Shown piece by piece: positions 17,905 to 25,988 of a DNA stretch of 64,000 nt. Position 1 is the first letter of the stretch. Each line of letters opens with the position of its first letter. The position numbers and the translations under genes were made by a program. The DNA comes from an uncultured Lachnospira sp. Lineage in GTDB: Bacteria; Bacillota; Clostridia; Lachnospirales; Lachnospiraceae. The stretch is from positions 201,223 through 265,222 of the forward strand of contig CAJUTV010000003.1 of the NCBI GenBank assembly GCA_910589305.1, written 5' to 3'. Below the pieces are notes generated by a model. That model was not told the origin of the DNA and searched no databases. It saw nothing but the letters and a program-made list of their open reading frames with translations.

Positions 17905-17933
17905 TTGACGCATGTATCAAGTTGTAATATACT
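17905..17933 (+). promoter_or_regulatory. Promoter for the secreted peptide cassette
   Basis: TTGACG (17905-17910), 17-base spacer, TATACT (17928-17933). Confidence 0.7.
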
Positions 17934-18040
17934 TTAATTATTAGATAGCTATTTAATATCATATACTGCAATTAAGTTTGTTGTAATTTAATTGTATGCT
18001 AAAAATTTAAAAAATACAGTATAAAAAAGGAGGATTTACA

Positions 18041-18487
18041 ATGAGATTAAATATAAAGAAGATATTAAGTAAAACATTGGCAGGAGCATTAGCAGGAGCG
18101 TTGGTGTTTTCAACAGGAATGACAATTACATGGGCAAATAATCACGCAGATACGACAGCAACAATGACTTTTGATGAAGCATCAGGATACTATATAGACT
18201 ATACCATAGGCAGAGCAAAGGATGATGATACAAGTGGTTATATCAGAGGAATTTGGGCTAATAATGATTATTCATTTTCGGCTGCCTTGGTAGGAGCAAA
18301 TGCAAATGGTGGGACAACATATTATGAAAACTTTCGTCTTTGGAGGTATCGTGTGTATCCCAATGACAAATTTTATATGACAAATTATGTTAAGGAAAGT
18401 GGATATAATTATGCTGCTATGAAATGTGAAAGTAATTATGCTTCACAATATACTGTTCACTTTGCTTGGAGTCCTGATAGTATCTAA
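18041..18487 (+). CDS. Secreted small protein, DUF2712-like (possible bacteriocin-type peptide)
   Basis: 148 residues with a clear signal peptide: a KK-rich start, a hydrophobic stretch AGALAGALVFSTGMTITWA and a likely cut near residue 32. The mature 116 residues are rich in Tyr, Asn and Trp, with a beta-type pattern and an ending (NYASQYTVHFAWSPDS) that resembles the end of DUF2712 proteins known from Bacillus export loci. It has one internal Cys only. A lactococcin-972-type peptide is an alternative. A strong SD AAGGAGG, its own promoter and a following GC-rich hairpin fit a highly expressed first gene of an export/immunity cassette. Family assignment is from memory of motifs only. Confidence 0.6.
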   Translation: MRLNIKKILSKTLAGALAGALVFSTGMTITWANNHADTTATMTFDEASGYYIDYTIGRAKDDDTSGYIRGIWANNDYSFSAALVGANANGGTTYYENFRLWRYRVYPNDKFYMTNYVKESGYNYAAMKCESNYASQYTVHFAWSPDSI

Positions 18488-18507
18488 ATCTTTATAAATT
18501 AAAGAGA

Positions 18508-18535
18508 GGGGGAGGCTTGCCTGTAGCTATCCCCC
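18508..18535 (+). terminator. Intra-operon hairpin after the secreted peptide gene
   Basis: GGGGGA (18508-18513) pairs with TCCCCC (18530-18535), with a GGC/GCC inner helix. No T-run follows, so it is more likely an mRNA-stabilising or leaky attenuator hairpin that lowers downstream expression relative to the peptide. Confidence 0.5.
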
Positions 18536-18554
18536 ATTATTGATGGAGGTTAGA

Positions 18555-19265
18555 ATGAAAAAAAAAGCAATATCCGTTGGCTTTCTATTCCTATTGCTTA
18601 TAGGTATTATTTTTGCATGGAATGTTGGATATTTAGATGATATGAAAGCAGTGTTTAAAAGTGAAAAAAATACAGAGAAGCAGGACAATCAAAAGGAAGC
18701 TGTCACGAAATCTATGGATGAAAACAATATAGTATCCACTGTGGAAATGAATGAAGTATATATCGCTGAAAAAATATTTGAGGGTAAATTGGTCAGTAAC
18801 AGTCAAAGGTGGCAGATTAAGGCGACAGACTGTCATATTTCAAGGGAGTTGGATTTTGATTTATCCGTTATAGAAACAGAGAGAGGATTACAGGATAAAC
18901 ATAAAAAATGTATGGATGCAAACATGAATTTTTTAAAAGACTATTATTATGTAACCATTGAACTTGATGTTACAAGTATGAATGAAGATGATTGGAATAT
19001 CAAGGAATTTAATCCACATTACTTGATATTTTATATGGATAATGAGCTTGGCAGGGTTATGGAAGAACCTTATGGAAGAATATATACAGGCAAAGATATA
19101 GATGATAAACATAAAATATTGACTATGAATAAAGGAGAAACGGTGCATGTTATACTTTATTATGTGGTGGAAGATAAATATACAGATGGTCCAATGTATA
19201 TGAGTATGTATAAACAGTCTCAACAGTTAGATGAACCAGATATTTTACTAAAGGAAACAAGATGA
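18555..19265 (+). CDS. Membrane-anchored extracytoplasmic protein of unknown function
   Basis: 236 residues from ATG 18555 (GGAGGT 5 bases upstream; an in-frame TTG at 18540 precedes the SD and is rejected). Basic MKKKA then a hydrophobic helix (about 5-27) anchor it, followed by a charged linker and a domain with alternating beta pattern and a few Cys residues. It has no lipobox. It resembles in layout the 188-residue protein of gene 20141. It lies in the secreted-peptide/ABC cassette and may be an accessory or immunity protein; that is inferred from position alone. Confidence 0.65.
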   Translation: MKKKAISVGFLFLLLIGIIFAWNVGYLDDMKAVFKSEKNTEKQDNQKEAVTKSMDENNIVSTVEMNEVYIAEKIFEGKLVSNSQRWQIKATDCHISRELDFDLSVIETERGLQDKHKKCMDANMNFLKDYYYVTIELDVTSMNEDDWNIKEFNPHYLIFYMDNELGRVMEEPYGRIYTGKDIDDKHKILTMNKGETVHVILYYVVEDKYTDGPMYMSMYKQSQQLDEPDILLKETR

Positions 19266-19277
19266 TGGAGGTTAGGG

Positions 19278-20090
19278 ATGAAGGCATTAATGAAAATAGA
19301 GCTTGAAAGAGCCTTTAAAAATAAATGGTTTTATGTTTCAGTTAGTATTACATTGCTGATTGTATTAATGGATATATGGCAGAATGTGCTGCCAATTCGT
19401 AAAAATATGGAGTCTTGGCTAAATGGAAGTGATTATCAGTGTCCGGGATTATATATGCAGTGGATGGAACTTAATTTAAGTGCGCCTAGCATGATATATC
19501 ATTTTATCATCCCATTACTTGCCGCATTGCCATATTCAATGAGCATTTATACTGATGTAAAAACCCATTACATGAATAATATTGTTACTAAAATTGAAAA
19601 GAAAAAATATTATTTATCAAAATTAATTACACAATTTATCAGTGGAGGCTGTATTGCCACGTTGCCATTATTATGTTCTTTTATTATCACAGCAATGATA
19701 CTGCCAGCAATACACCCTGTTGCTGCCGTAGGTCAGTATCCATTTAGAAAAAGTGAGGTATTTGGCGATTTGTTTTTTTATAATCCTCTGTTATTCGTTA
19801 TAATCTTGCTTATTATTGATTTTATTGGATTTGGGATGATAAATTGTATTGCATATATATTTGCAGATTTATTGGATAATAAATATATGGTTGCACTCTC
19901 TCCATTTATTATTTATTTTCTTCAATATGTTGTATGTTCGATGATAGGAAGGGATAGTATTCGTATGTATCTGCAGGTTGTACATATGAGAGTAAACAGT
20001 TTAGGTTATATATTCTTGGACTTTACTGTACTTGCAGCGGCGATAGTGATTGCATATATGATACGATGCAAAAGAAAAGATACATTATAG
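19278..20090 (+). CDS. ABC-2 type membrane protein
   Basis: 270 residues, about six hydrophobic helices (starts near 15, 75, 115, 160, 200 and 245) and a cytoplasmic start MKALMKIELERAFKNKWFY, typical of permeases of the BcrB/ABC-2 kind. TDVKTHYMNNIVTKIEKKKY after the second helix matches the usual cytoplasmic loop. It has an identical GATGGAGGTTAG leader to the preceding gene, 12 bases after its stop. It probably pairs with the ATPase encoded at 22468 for peptide export or self-protection. Confidence 0.72.
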   Translation: MKALMKIELERAFKNKWFYVSVSITLLIVLMDIWQNVLPIRKNMESWLNGSDYQCPGLYMQWMELNLSAPSMIYHFIIPLLAALPYSMSIYTDVKTHYMNNIVTKIEKKKYYLSKLITQFISGGCIATLPLLCSFIITAMILPAIHPVAAVGQYPFRKSEVFGDLFFYNPLLFVIILLIIDFIGFGMINCIAYIFADLLDNKYMVALSPFIIYFLQYVVCSMIGRDSIRMYLQVVHMRVNSLGYIFLDFTVLAAAIVIAYMIRCKRKDTL

Positions 20091-20140
20091 AAATATTTTA
20101 AATATTATACAATTGCTTGTGAGAGGGGGAATTTTATCCC

Positions 20141-20707
20141 ATGTTTAAAAATAAAAAAGTTATAGGTATCATTGTAGGAATTTTGATAGCGGCATTTGTT
20201 ATATTTTGTATTGTGCAGACAAACATAACATTTGCATTGGAAGATGAAAAGCCGATGCATATAGGAGAAGAAGTTGTAAGAGAAAAATACAGTATCACAG
20301 TAAAAGATTATGAAATTGTATCAAACAGTGATATGCAGAAATTGTATCCTGGAAGCAAAGAAATATTAACATCACAAAATGAAGATAATGGGGTTGAGAT
20401 GGGAGATGCCATATTGGTACATTGTGTAATGAATTTTAAAGATAAATCAAAAGGATTTCCATATGGTGATTTTAACCTTGATTCAGGAAGTTTTAGACAG
20501 GGAATTTCAGCAGAATTATTTCATCTTATCAATAAAGAATTTAAATTTTCTCAGGTAGAACTAAACAAAGATTATGAGATTATTTTTCCTTTTGACATTT
20601 ATACGAATCAGTTACGTTCAGGCAGACTGGATGAGGTTCAAACAATGAAAATTCGTCTGGTATGCTGTTTAAACCCTCTTATATATGTGCAGTTGGATAA
20701 GGAGTGA
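20141..20707 (+). CDS. Membrane-anchored extracytoplasmic protein, 188 residues
   Basis: N-terminal anchor KVIGIIVGILIAAFVIFCIV (residues 6-25) and an exported beta-type domain of about 160 residues with motifs VREKYSITVKDYEIV and KIRLVCCLNPLIYVQ. No family is recognised. Topology and cassette position parallel the 236-residue protein at 18555, so they may be distant relatives. SD GAGAGGGGGA is 10 bases before ATG 20141. It ends 7 bases before the next permease start, within an apparent operon. Confidence 0.65.
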   Translation: MFKNKKVIGIIVGILIAAFVIFCIVQTNITFALEDEKPMHIGEEVVREKYSITVKDYEIVSNSDMQKLYPGSKEILTSQNEDNGVEMGDAILVHCVMNFKDKSKGFPYGDFNLDSGSFRQGISAELFHLINKEFKFSQVELNKDYEIIFPFDIYTNQLRSGRLDEVQTMKIRLVCCLNPLIYVQLDKE

Positions 20708-20714
20708 TAACATA

Positions 20715-21476
20715 ATGAGTACAGAATTAAAGCGCAGATATATAAAAGGAGAAAGCATTTTTTGGATAAGTCTTGTTCTTTTAACAACAGTAGCTCTTTC
20801 AACAGTTGTTTTTTTAATAGTCAAAAAAAGTGCAGGTGAAGGATGTGCATTAGATATGGCATATGTTATTTCAGAACCAATGGGATTTTCGATGATTGCT
20901 TTAGCAGCAGGTATTTTTAATATGAAAGCTATACAGGCAGATTTTAATTCAAAAATTGTTATGAAATATAAAACAAAAAGAAAATTATGGCATATACAAG
21001 GAATATGCAGTTGTATTTCAGCTTTTGCAGTGGGTGCTATGGTAACTTTAATTGCTTTGCTTAATGGATATTGCATATTTGGAAGATTTTATAATTGGGA
21101 AAGTAAACAAAGTTTTTATCGATATAGTTTATTAGATAGGGGACATGATTATACGGTAGTTATGACACCGTTTTTAATAATTATTATTTCATGGATAATG
21201 ACATCTCTGCTTTTTTTAATGACATTTTTATTAGGAATGCTTGTCAATAATATCACACGTTCTTTTTCTGCAGCAATCGTATTTATGGTTATTGCATCTG
21301 GTGCAGATTCATTTGTTTCATGTTTTTACAGCAGATTAAATTTGTATTTGTCCACTTTTGCAAGCCCATCACGATGCTTTACAAAAATTGGAATTGTAAT
21401 TATTATTAATATTGTGTTGTTTATTGCAGGATTTTTTATAGCGCCGTTTCGTGAATATTATGACAAAGAGGTGTAG
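20715..21476 (+). CDS. ABC-2 type membrane protein
   Basis: 253 residues, six hydrophobic helices (about 18-40, 55-75, 95-120, 150-175, 180-205, 225-245). ATG 20715 is chosen: AAGGAGTGA lies 8 bases upstream, whereas the longer in-frame reading begins inside the previous gene. It has the same general plan as the 19278 and 21480 products and belongs with the ATPase encoded downstream. No sequence signature of substrate is visible. Confidence 0.7.
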   Translation: MSTELKRRYIKGESIFWISLVLLTTVALSTVVFLIVKKSAGEGCALDMAYVISEPMGFSMIALAAGIFNMKAIQADFNSKIVMKYKTKRKLWHIQGICSCISAFAVGAMVTLIALLNGYCIFGRFYNWESKQSFYRYSLLDRGHDYTVVMTPFLIIIISWIMTSLLFLMTFLLGMLVNNITRSFSAAIVFMVIASGADSFVSCFYSRLNLYLSTFASPSRCFTKIGIVIIINIVLFIAGFFIAPFREYYDKEV

Positions 21477-21479
21477 CAA

Positions 21480-22337
21480 ATGAGATTTGGTAAAGTCGTG
21501 CATATTATATTTTATGATATGTACAGAGGAATAAAACATAATAAATATCGATATATGATATGTGTTTTTTTAATCTTTTCTTTAATGGCAACATTTTATT
21601 TGGATGTTTCTGTACTGCGGCGGGGAACAAGGGGAGATTTGCCGATTGCAGGGGTATTTGATTATATATTTTATTTGTTGGAAGGCATTACCGAAGTAAC
21701 AGAAAAAGCATACAAGGAAGGTAAATTTGTATTTCCATATATTTGGATTGCAGTGCAGTTTATGTGTGCATTTTTAGTTATGAGTTATCCTAAAAATGAT
21801 TTAGAAGGTGTAGGATTGAATGTTTTGATTTTAAGCAAAAGCAAAAAAATATGGTGGATTAGTAAATGTCTATGGATTTTTGTTTCTGTTTTCAGCATTT
21901 ATTTGCTGATAGGTATCATTGCTATGTTGTTTACTCTATTATCAGGCGGAACATTGGAGGCGGTGATTCATTATGAAATATTTGAAGCCTTTTCACAGAC
22001 ACCGCCAATAAATGGAAGTCAAATGCCCATTATTTTATTTGTGCTTATAATGCCGCTGCTTACATCAACGGTGATTTCCATTCTTCAGATGGTGGTATCT
22101 GTTTTTTCACAGCCAACGCTTGGCATGGCGGCTGTATTTGCAATAGAAATATTGTCGGTATATAGTATGAATATTTGGTGTTTGAGCAATGCTTCTATGG
22201 TGCGAAGAAGTCAGTTATATTTGCCTTCAGGGATGCCGCTTTTACCTCAGATTATTTATAGTGTATGTGTATTGGCAGTTAGTATTATAGCTGGGTATAT
22301 GATTTTTAGGAGAAGCGATATATTGAGCAAAGAATAG
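21480..22337 (+). CDS. ABC-2 type membrane protein
   Basis: 285 residues, six to seven predicted helices. The start, a cytoplasmic amphipathic IIFYDMYRGIKHNKYRYMIC followed by a first helix, and the long outer segment before the second helix fit ABC-2 permeases. ATG 21480 lies 3 bases after the previous stop with an AGAGGTG SD, so the two are coupled. Three permease-like proteins for one ATPase suggest a heteromeric exporter or immunity pump. It is followed by the pseudoknot leader of the ATPase gene. Confidence 0.7.
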   Translation: MRFGKVVHIIFYDMYRGIKHNKYRYMICVFLIFSLMATFYLDVSVLRRGTRGDLPIAGVFDYIFYLLEGITEVTEKAYKEGKFVFPYIWIAVQFMCAFLVMSYPKNDLEGVGLNVLILSKSKKIWWISKCLWIFVSVFSIYLLIGIIAMLFTLLSGGTLEAVIHYEIFEAFSQTPPINGSQMPIILFVLIMPLLTSTVISILQMVVSVFSQPTLGMAAVFAIEILSVYSMNIWCLSNASMVRRSQLYLPSGMPLLPQIIYSVCVLAVSIIAGYMIFRRSDILSKE

Positions 22338-22370
22338 AGATATAGTGTGAAAAAATAAATTTTTTACACC

Positions 22371-22427
22371 GCAATTTGTGTCTGCGCGTTGCCTGACACA
22401 AAGCAATAAAGCAGCGCAGAAATGAGG
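22371..22427 (+). promoter_or_regulatory. H-type pseudoknot leader, copy 1
   Basis: TTTGTGTC (22375-22382) pairs with GACACAAA (22395-22402); bases TGCGC of its loop (22383-22387) can pair with GCGCA (22414-22418), giving an H-type pseudoknot with extra pairs TGC/GCA. The 3' strand is inside CAGCGCAGAAATGAGG (22412-22427), which is identical to the second copy at 59008-59023 and contains the SD. This predicts ribosome access controlled by folding. The ligand or trigger is unknown and no known riboswitch consensus was recognised. Confidence 0.55.
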
Positions 22428-22433
22428 ATTAAA

Positions 22434-22478
22434 ATGAATTACCCCAATATAGACGGAGGAAAACAGAATGAAAATTAA
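22434..22478 (+). CDS. Possible 14-residue leader peptide overlapping the ABC ATPase start
   Basis: ATG 22434, 6 bases after the SD GAGG of the pseudoknot leader, opens MNYPNIDGGKQNEN and stops at 22476-22478, 11 bases inside the ATPase gene. The ATPase SD (GGAGG) lies inside this frame, so translation of the leader could open or occlude the ATPase start. Evidence is positional only. Confidence 0.4.
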   Translation: MNYPNIDGGKQNEN

Positions 22479-23112
22479 AATAACCCATCTTTCAAAACAG
22501 ATTAAAAAAGCAGTGATATTGGATGATGTCAATATGGAATTGGAAAGTGGAAGAATTTATGGTCTTAAAGGTAAAAATGGTTCAGGCAAAACAATGCTTA
22601 TGCGTGCCATTTGCGGTTTAATAACGCCCACCAATGGAACGGTTGAGATTGACGGCAAAATACTGGGAAAAGACATTTCATTTCCAGAAAGCATAGGTGT
22701 GCTTATTGAAAATCCTTCATTTATATCCAATTATACTGGAATGAAGAATCTGCAGGTGCTGGCATCCATTCAAAAACGTATTGGAGATGAAGAAATTAGA
22801 AATACATTAGAGCTGGTTGGATTAGACCCTGATGACAAGAGGACATTTAAAAAGTACTCACTGGGAATGAAGCAGAGATTAGGCATTGCTGAGGCTATTA
22901 TGGAGAGACCAGATATTGTGATTTTAGATGAGCCGATTAATGCGCTTGATGAGACTGGAGCAGCAATGATTCGTGAAATTTTACATAATTTGCGCAATGA
23001 GGGAAAATTAATTATACTTGCATGTCATGATACAGAAGAGCTGAATTTTTTGGCAGATGAGATTTATGAAATTGCAGAGGGGAAAATTATTGGACATATA
23101 GAGAATTTATGA
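22468..23112 (+). CDS. ABC transporter ATP-binding protein
   Basis: 214 residues: Walker A GKNGSGKT (35-42), signature YSLGMKQRLGIA, Walker B IVILDEP, and H-loop CHDTEE. It is short and lacks a C-terminal extension, like BcrA/CcmA-type ATPases of antimicrobial peptide resistance or export pumps. It powers the ABC-2 permeases encoded just upstream; placing the ATPase last and behind its own structured leader is notable. SD GGAGG precedes ATG 22468. Confidence 0.88.
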   Translation: MKIKITHLSKQIKKAVILDDVNMELESGRIYGLKGKNGSGKTMLMRAICGLITPTNGTVEIDGKILGKDISFPESIGVLIENPSFISNYTGMKNLQVLASIQKRIGDEEIRNTLELVGLDPDDKRTFKKYSLGMKQRLGIAEAIMERPDIVILDEPINALDETGAAMIREILHNLRNEGKLIILACHDTEELNFLADEIYEIAEGKIIGHIENL

Positions 23113-23119
23113 AAAGTTC

Positions 23120-23148
23120 TTGCATTTATTGCCACATTTTGATACAAT
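23120..23148 (+). promoter_or_regulatory. Promoter for rpmB
   Basis: TTGCAT (23120-23125), 17 bases, TACAAT (23143-23148). Confidence 0.7.
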
Positions 23149-23193
23149 ATCCAAAGTTGTGACAAAATGTCCAATGAATAAGGAGGTGTAATC

Positions 23194-23379
23194 ATGGCAA
23201 AATGTGCAATTTGTGGAAAAGGCGCTCACTTTGGTATCGCTGTGAGCCATTCTCATAGAAGAACAAACAAGAAGTGGAGTTCTAACGTAAAGTCTATAAG
23301 AGTTAAGACAAACGGTGGAGCAAAGAAAATGTATGTATGTACATCTTGTATGCGTTCTGGACTTGTAGAACGTGCATAA
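23194..23379 (+). CDS. rpmB: 50S ribosomal protein L28
   Basis: 61 residues with the L28 core (SHSHRRTNKKWSSNVKSIRV). Cys4, Cys7, Cys49 and Cys52 make the zinc-binding form (C+ type) of the protein. SD AAGGAGGTG precedes ATG 23194. It is flanked by its own promoter and a terminator and so is monocistronic, next to the divergently regulated Asp23-FakA pair, the standard order in Firmicutes. Confidence 0.95.
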   Translation: MAKCAICGKGAHFGIAVSHSHRRTNKKWSSNVKSIRVKTNGGAKKMYVCTSCMRSGLVERA

Positions 23380-23410
23380 AACAGACTGGAAAGTAAAGAA
23401 ATTTTTATGA

Positions 23411-23448
23411 AGGGCAGGTTGTCATTGACAGTCTGCCTTGATTTTTTG
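23411..23448 (+). terminator. Terminator of rpmB
   Basis: GGCAG/CTGCC outer stem with inner TTGTCA/TTGACA pairs, followed by TTGATTTTTTG. The tail overlaps the -35 of the next promoter. Confidence 0.75.
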
Positions 23449-23466
23449 TAAAATTTGGAGTATAAT
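23438..23466 (+). promoter_or_regulatory. Promoter for the Asp23-fakA operon
   Basis: TTGATT (23438-23443), 17 bases, TATAAT (23461-23466). The leader to the Asp23 start is about 165 bases, with no recognised structure. Confidence 0.6.
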
Positions 23467-23639
23467 ACAATAATGTAATGTTTCGCGATGATATGTGAAA
23501 TGCAAAATCCTCACAGCAGTTGCCAAAATGTAGAAAATTAGATAACCGATATTGGAAAAAAACATTGATTGAAGATGTTGGTTTTAAAAAATACATTTAT
23601 GGACTTCTTGTTGGTGAGAATAAATGGAGGGCCTTTTAT

Positions 23640-23999
23640 ATGAAGGGATATTTAAGCAGCGAATTAGGTACAATATCTATTGATTCCGAAGTGATTGCCC
23701 GATATGCTGGTACGGCTGCAATAGAATGTTTTGGCATTGTGGGTATGGCGGCTGTAAGTATGAAGGATGGGCTAGTGAAGATTTTGAAAGGCGATAGCCT
23801 GACAAGAGGAGTACGTGTAGATATAGATGACAGCAACAAAATATCAATTGATTTTCATGTGATTGTATCTTATGGAGTCAGCATTATGACAGTGGCAGAT
23901 AATCTTATAGACAATGTTAAATACAAAGTAAATGAATTTACAGGTTTAGAAATTAAGAAGGTTAATATATTTGTAGAGGGCGTTCGAGTAATTGATTAA
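23640..23999 (+). CDS. Asp23/Gls24 family envelope stress protein (YloU-like)
   Basis: 119 residues. The frame extends upstream to 23520, but ATG 23640 is preferred because TGGAGG lies about 10 bases before it and the family domain begins at once (KGYLSSELGTISIDSEVIAR). The motif SYGVSIMTVADNLIDNVKYKV near the end is typical. Members are small cytoplasmic, sometimes membrane-associated proteins linked to envelope homeostasis. In Bacillus the homologue yloU precedes yloV, the same order as here. Confidence 0.9.
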   Translation: MKGYLSSELGTISIDSEVIARYAGTAAIECFGIVGMAAVSMKDGLVKILKGDSLTRGVRVDIDDSNKISIDFHVIVSYGVSIMTVADNLIDNVKYKVNEFTGLEIKKVNIFVEGVRVID

Positions 24000-24044
24000 A
24001 ACCGATATTAAAAATATTATTATCTGACAAATAAGGAGGATATT

Positions 24045-25742
24045 GTGGCGATTAATACAATAGATGCAGCACTTGTACAAAAGATGTTTTTAGCAGGTGC
24101 TAAGAATCTTGAATCAAAAAAAGAATGGATTAATGATTTGAATGTATTTCCTGTTCCAGATGGTGACACAGGTACCAATATGACAATGACAATTATGTCA
24201 GCAGCAAAAGAAGTAAGTGCGATTGCAAATCCTACAATGGAAAATCTTGCAAAAGCAATTTCAGGCGGTTCTCTAAGAGGTGCAAGAGGAAATTCAGGTG
24301 TTATTTTATCGCAGTTGTTGAGAGGTTTTACAAAGGAGATGACAAATTGCCGTTGTATTACAGTTGAGGCAATTGCAGCAGCAACACAGCGTGCAACAGA
24401 AACAGCATACAAAGCTGTTATGAAACCAAAAGAAGGTACAATTCTTACGGTGGCAAAAGGAATATCAGAAAAAGCGGCTGAGTTAGCAGCAGATACGGAT
24501 AATATGGAAGAAGCATTGCTTGCAATTATTGAACATGCAGAGGCAGTGTTGGCAAAGACGCCAGAGATGCTTCCTGTTCTTAAGGAAGCAGGGGTTGTCG
24601 ATTCAGGCGGACAGGGGCTTGTTGTTATCCTTCGAGGCATGTATGATGCATTGACTGGCAAAGTTACCGATTTTGAATTATCTGACCAACAGTCGAAATC
24701 AGACGGTTCGGCATATGTATCAGGAAACAAAGCTGCGATAGATAATGTAGATATCAAGTTTGGTTACTGTACAGAATTTATTATTATGCTAGAAAGAGAA
24801 TTTAGCAGTGAGACTGAAAATGCTTTTAAAGAATATTTGTCATCCATTGGTGATTCTATTGTCTGTGTGTCTTTAGATGATATTGTTAAAGTGCATGTGC
24901 ATACCAACCATCCAGGTCAGGCATTTGAGAAAGCCCTTGAATATGGTCAGCTTACAAAGATGAAAGTTGACAATATGCGTGAGGAGCATAATCAGAAGGT
25001 TGTTGCACAGTCTGAGATGCAGGCGGCAATTGCAGCACAAGCTCAAAAAAAGAATGAATCATCAAAAATACCAAATAAAAAATATGGATTTATAACGATT
25101 GCAGCAGGCAGTGGTCTTGCAGATATCTTTAAGGGGCTTGGTGTAGACCAAGTTATTGAGGGTGGTCAAACCATGAATCCAAGCACACAAGATTTTCTTA
25201 ATGCAGCAGATAAAATTCATGCAGATGTTATCTATGTTCTTCCAAACAATAAAAATATTATTTTGGCAGCACAGCAGGCAGCATCGATTGTTGATGATAA
25301 AAAGCTGATAGTCATTCCTTCAAAGACGGTTCCGCAGGGAATATCAGCTATGATTAATTTTGAGGAGTCAAGAAGTTCTAAGGACAATGAGTCATTTATG
25401 TTGGATGCGCTTAAATCCGTTGCCACAGGACAGTTGACTTATGCCGTGCGTGATACCACCATTGAGGGAAAAGAAATTAAAAATGGCGATATTATGGGGC
25501 TAGGCGATGTAGGACTTATTGCTGTCGGTAAAGATATTGATGCAACACTGATTGAGATGTTAGAAAAAATGTTAGAGAGTAATAAAGAGGCAGAGCTTAT
25601 CAGTGTCTATTATGGAGAAGATATTACAAAGGCACAGGCAGAATCAGTTGTTTCTATGCTGGAAGAAAAATATCCAGATTTGGATATAGAGCTTCAAATG
25701 GGTGGTCAGCCAGTATACTATTATCTGGTTTCTGTGGAGTAG
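24045..25742 (+). CDS. fakA: Fatty acid kinase-like DAK2 protein (FakA/YloV)
   Basis: 565 residues, GTG start with AAGGAGGATATT upstream. Residues 1-200 are a DhaL/DAK2 domain with the ATP/Mg loop PVPDGDTGTNM (37-47) and GARGNSGVILSQ; the middle (about 210-310) is the linker domain; the C-terminal 230 residues (FITIAAGSGLADIFKGLGVD) resemble a DegV-like fold. FakA phosphorylates fatty acids bound to a FakB (DegV) protein for phospholipid synthesis. Length is as in Bacillus YloV. The C-terminal domain lacks a second catalytic motif, as is normal for the family. Confidence 0.87.
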   Translation: MAINTIDAALVQKMFLAGAKNLESKKEWINDLNVFPVPDGDTGTNMTMTIMSAAKEVSAIANPTMENLAKAISGGSLRGARGNSGVILSQLLRGFTKEMTNCRCITVEAIAAATQRATETAYKAVMKPKEGTILTVAKGISEKAAELAADTDNMEEALLAIIEHAEAVLAKTPEMLPVLKEAGVVDSGGQGLVVILRGMYDALTGKVTDFELSDQQSKSDGSAYVSGNKAAIDNVDIKFGYCTEFIIMLEREFSSETENAFKEYLSSIGDSIVCVSLDDIVKVHVHTNHPGQAFEKALEYGQLTKMKVDNMREEHNQKVVAQSEMQAAIAAQAQKKNESSKIPNKKYGFITIAAGSGLADIFKGLGVDQVIEGGQTMNPSTQDFLNAADKIHADVIYVLPNNKNIILAAQQAASIVDDKKLIVIPSKTVPQGISAMINFEESRSSKDNESFMLDALKSVATGQLTYAVRDTTIEGKEIKNGDIMGLGDVGLIAVGKDIDATLIEMLEKMLESNKEAELISVYYGEDITKAQAESVVSMLEEKYPDLDIELQMGGQPVYYYLVSVE

Positions 25743-25851
25743 TGTAAAAAAATTTTTTAATTAAATATATATTATCTAATAAAAAGAGTATATTTTAGAA
25801 ATAATTATATATTGTAATAAAATGAAATGTTTTGATTTTATTCAGTAAGTT

Positions 25852-25891
25852 CCCGCTTCGATATCGTATAGATATAAGTAAAAGGAGCGGG
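25852..25891 (+). other. Stem-loop in the fakA-recG gap
   Basis: CCCGCT (25852-25857) pairs with AGCGGG (25886-25891), enclosing an ATATC/GATAT hairpin. No T-run follows, so a terminator is not convincing. The rest of the 246-base gap is AT-rich with no ORF. Confidence 0.4.
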
Positions 25892-25988
25892 GATTTGTCC
25901 TGTGATAGCAATTAGATAGTATATATTCAATAAAACTATAGTTTCAATAAAGTAATGTATTAAAAAATAACAAAAATTTTATAAAATA

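Larger units (their letters stand above)
17635..18040 (+). other. 406-base gap between fucosidase and secreted peptide gene
   Basis: Contains the hairpin at 17716-17745, about 150 bases of very AT-rich sequence with no ORF, and the promoter at 17905-17933 with an approximately 100-base leader to ATG 18041. Nothing else was recognised. Confidence 0.6.

Noticed and set aside
18041..18487. Lactococcin 972-type bacteriocin
   Set aside because: The mature part lacks the expected Trp/His-rich start and the usual large immunity protein; the ending fits DUF2712 better. Kept as an alternative only.
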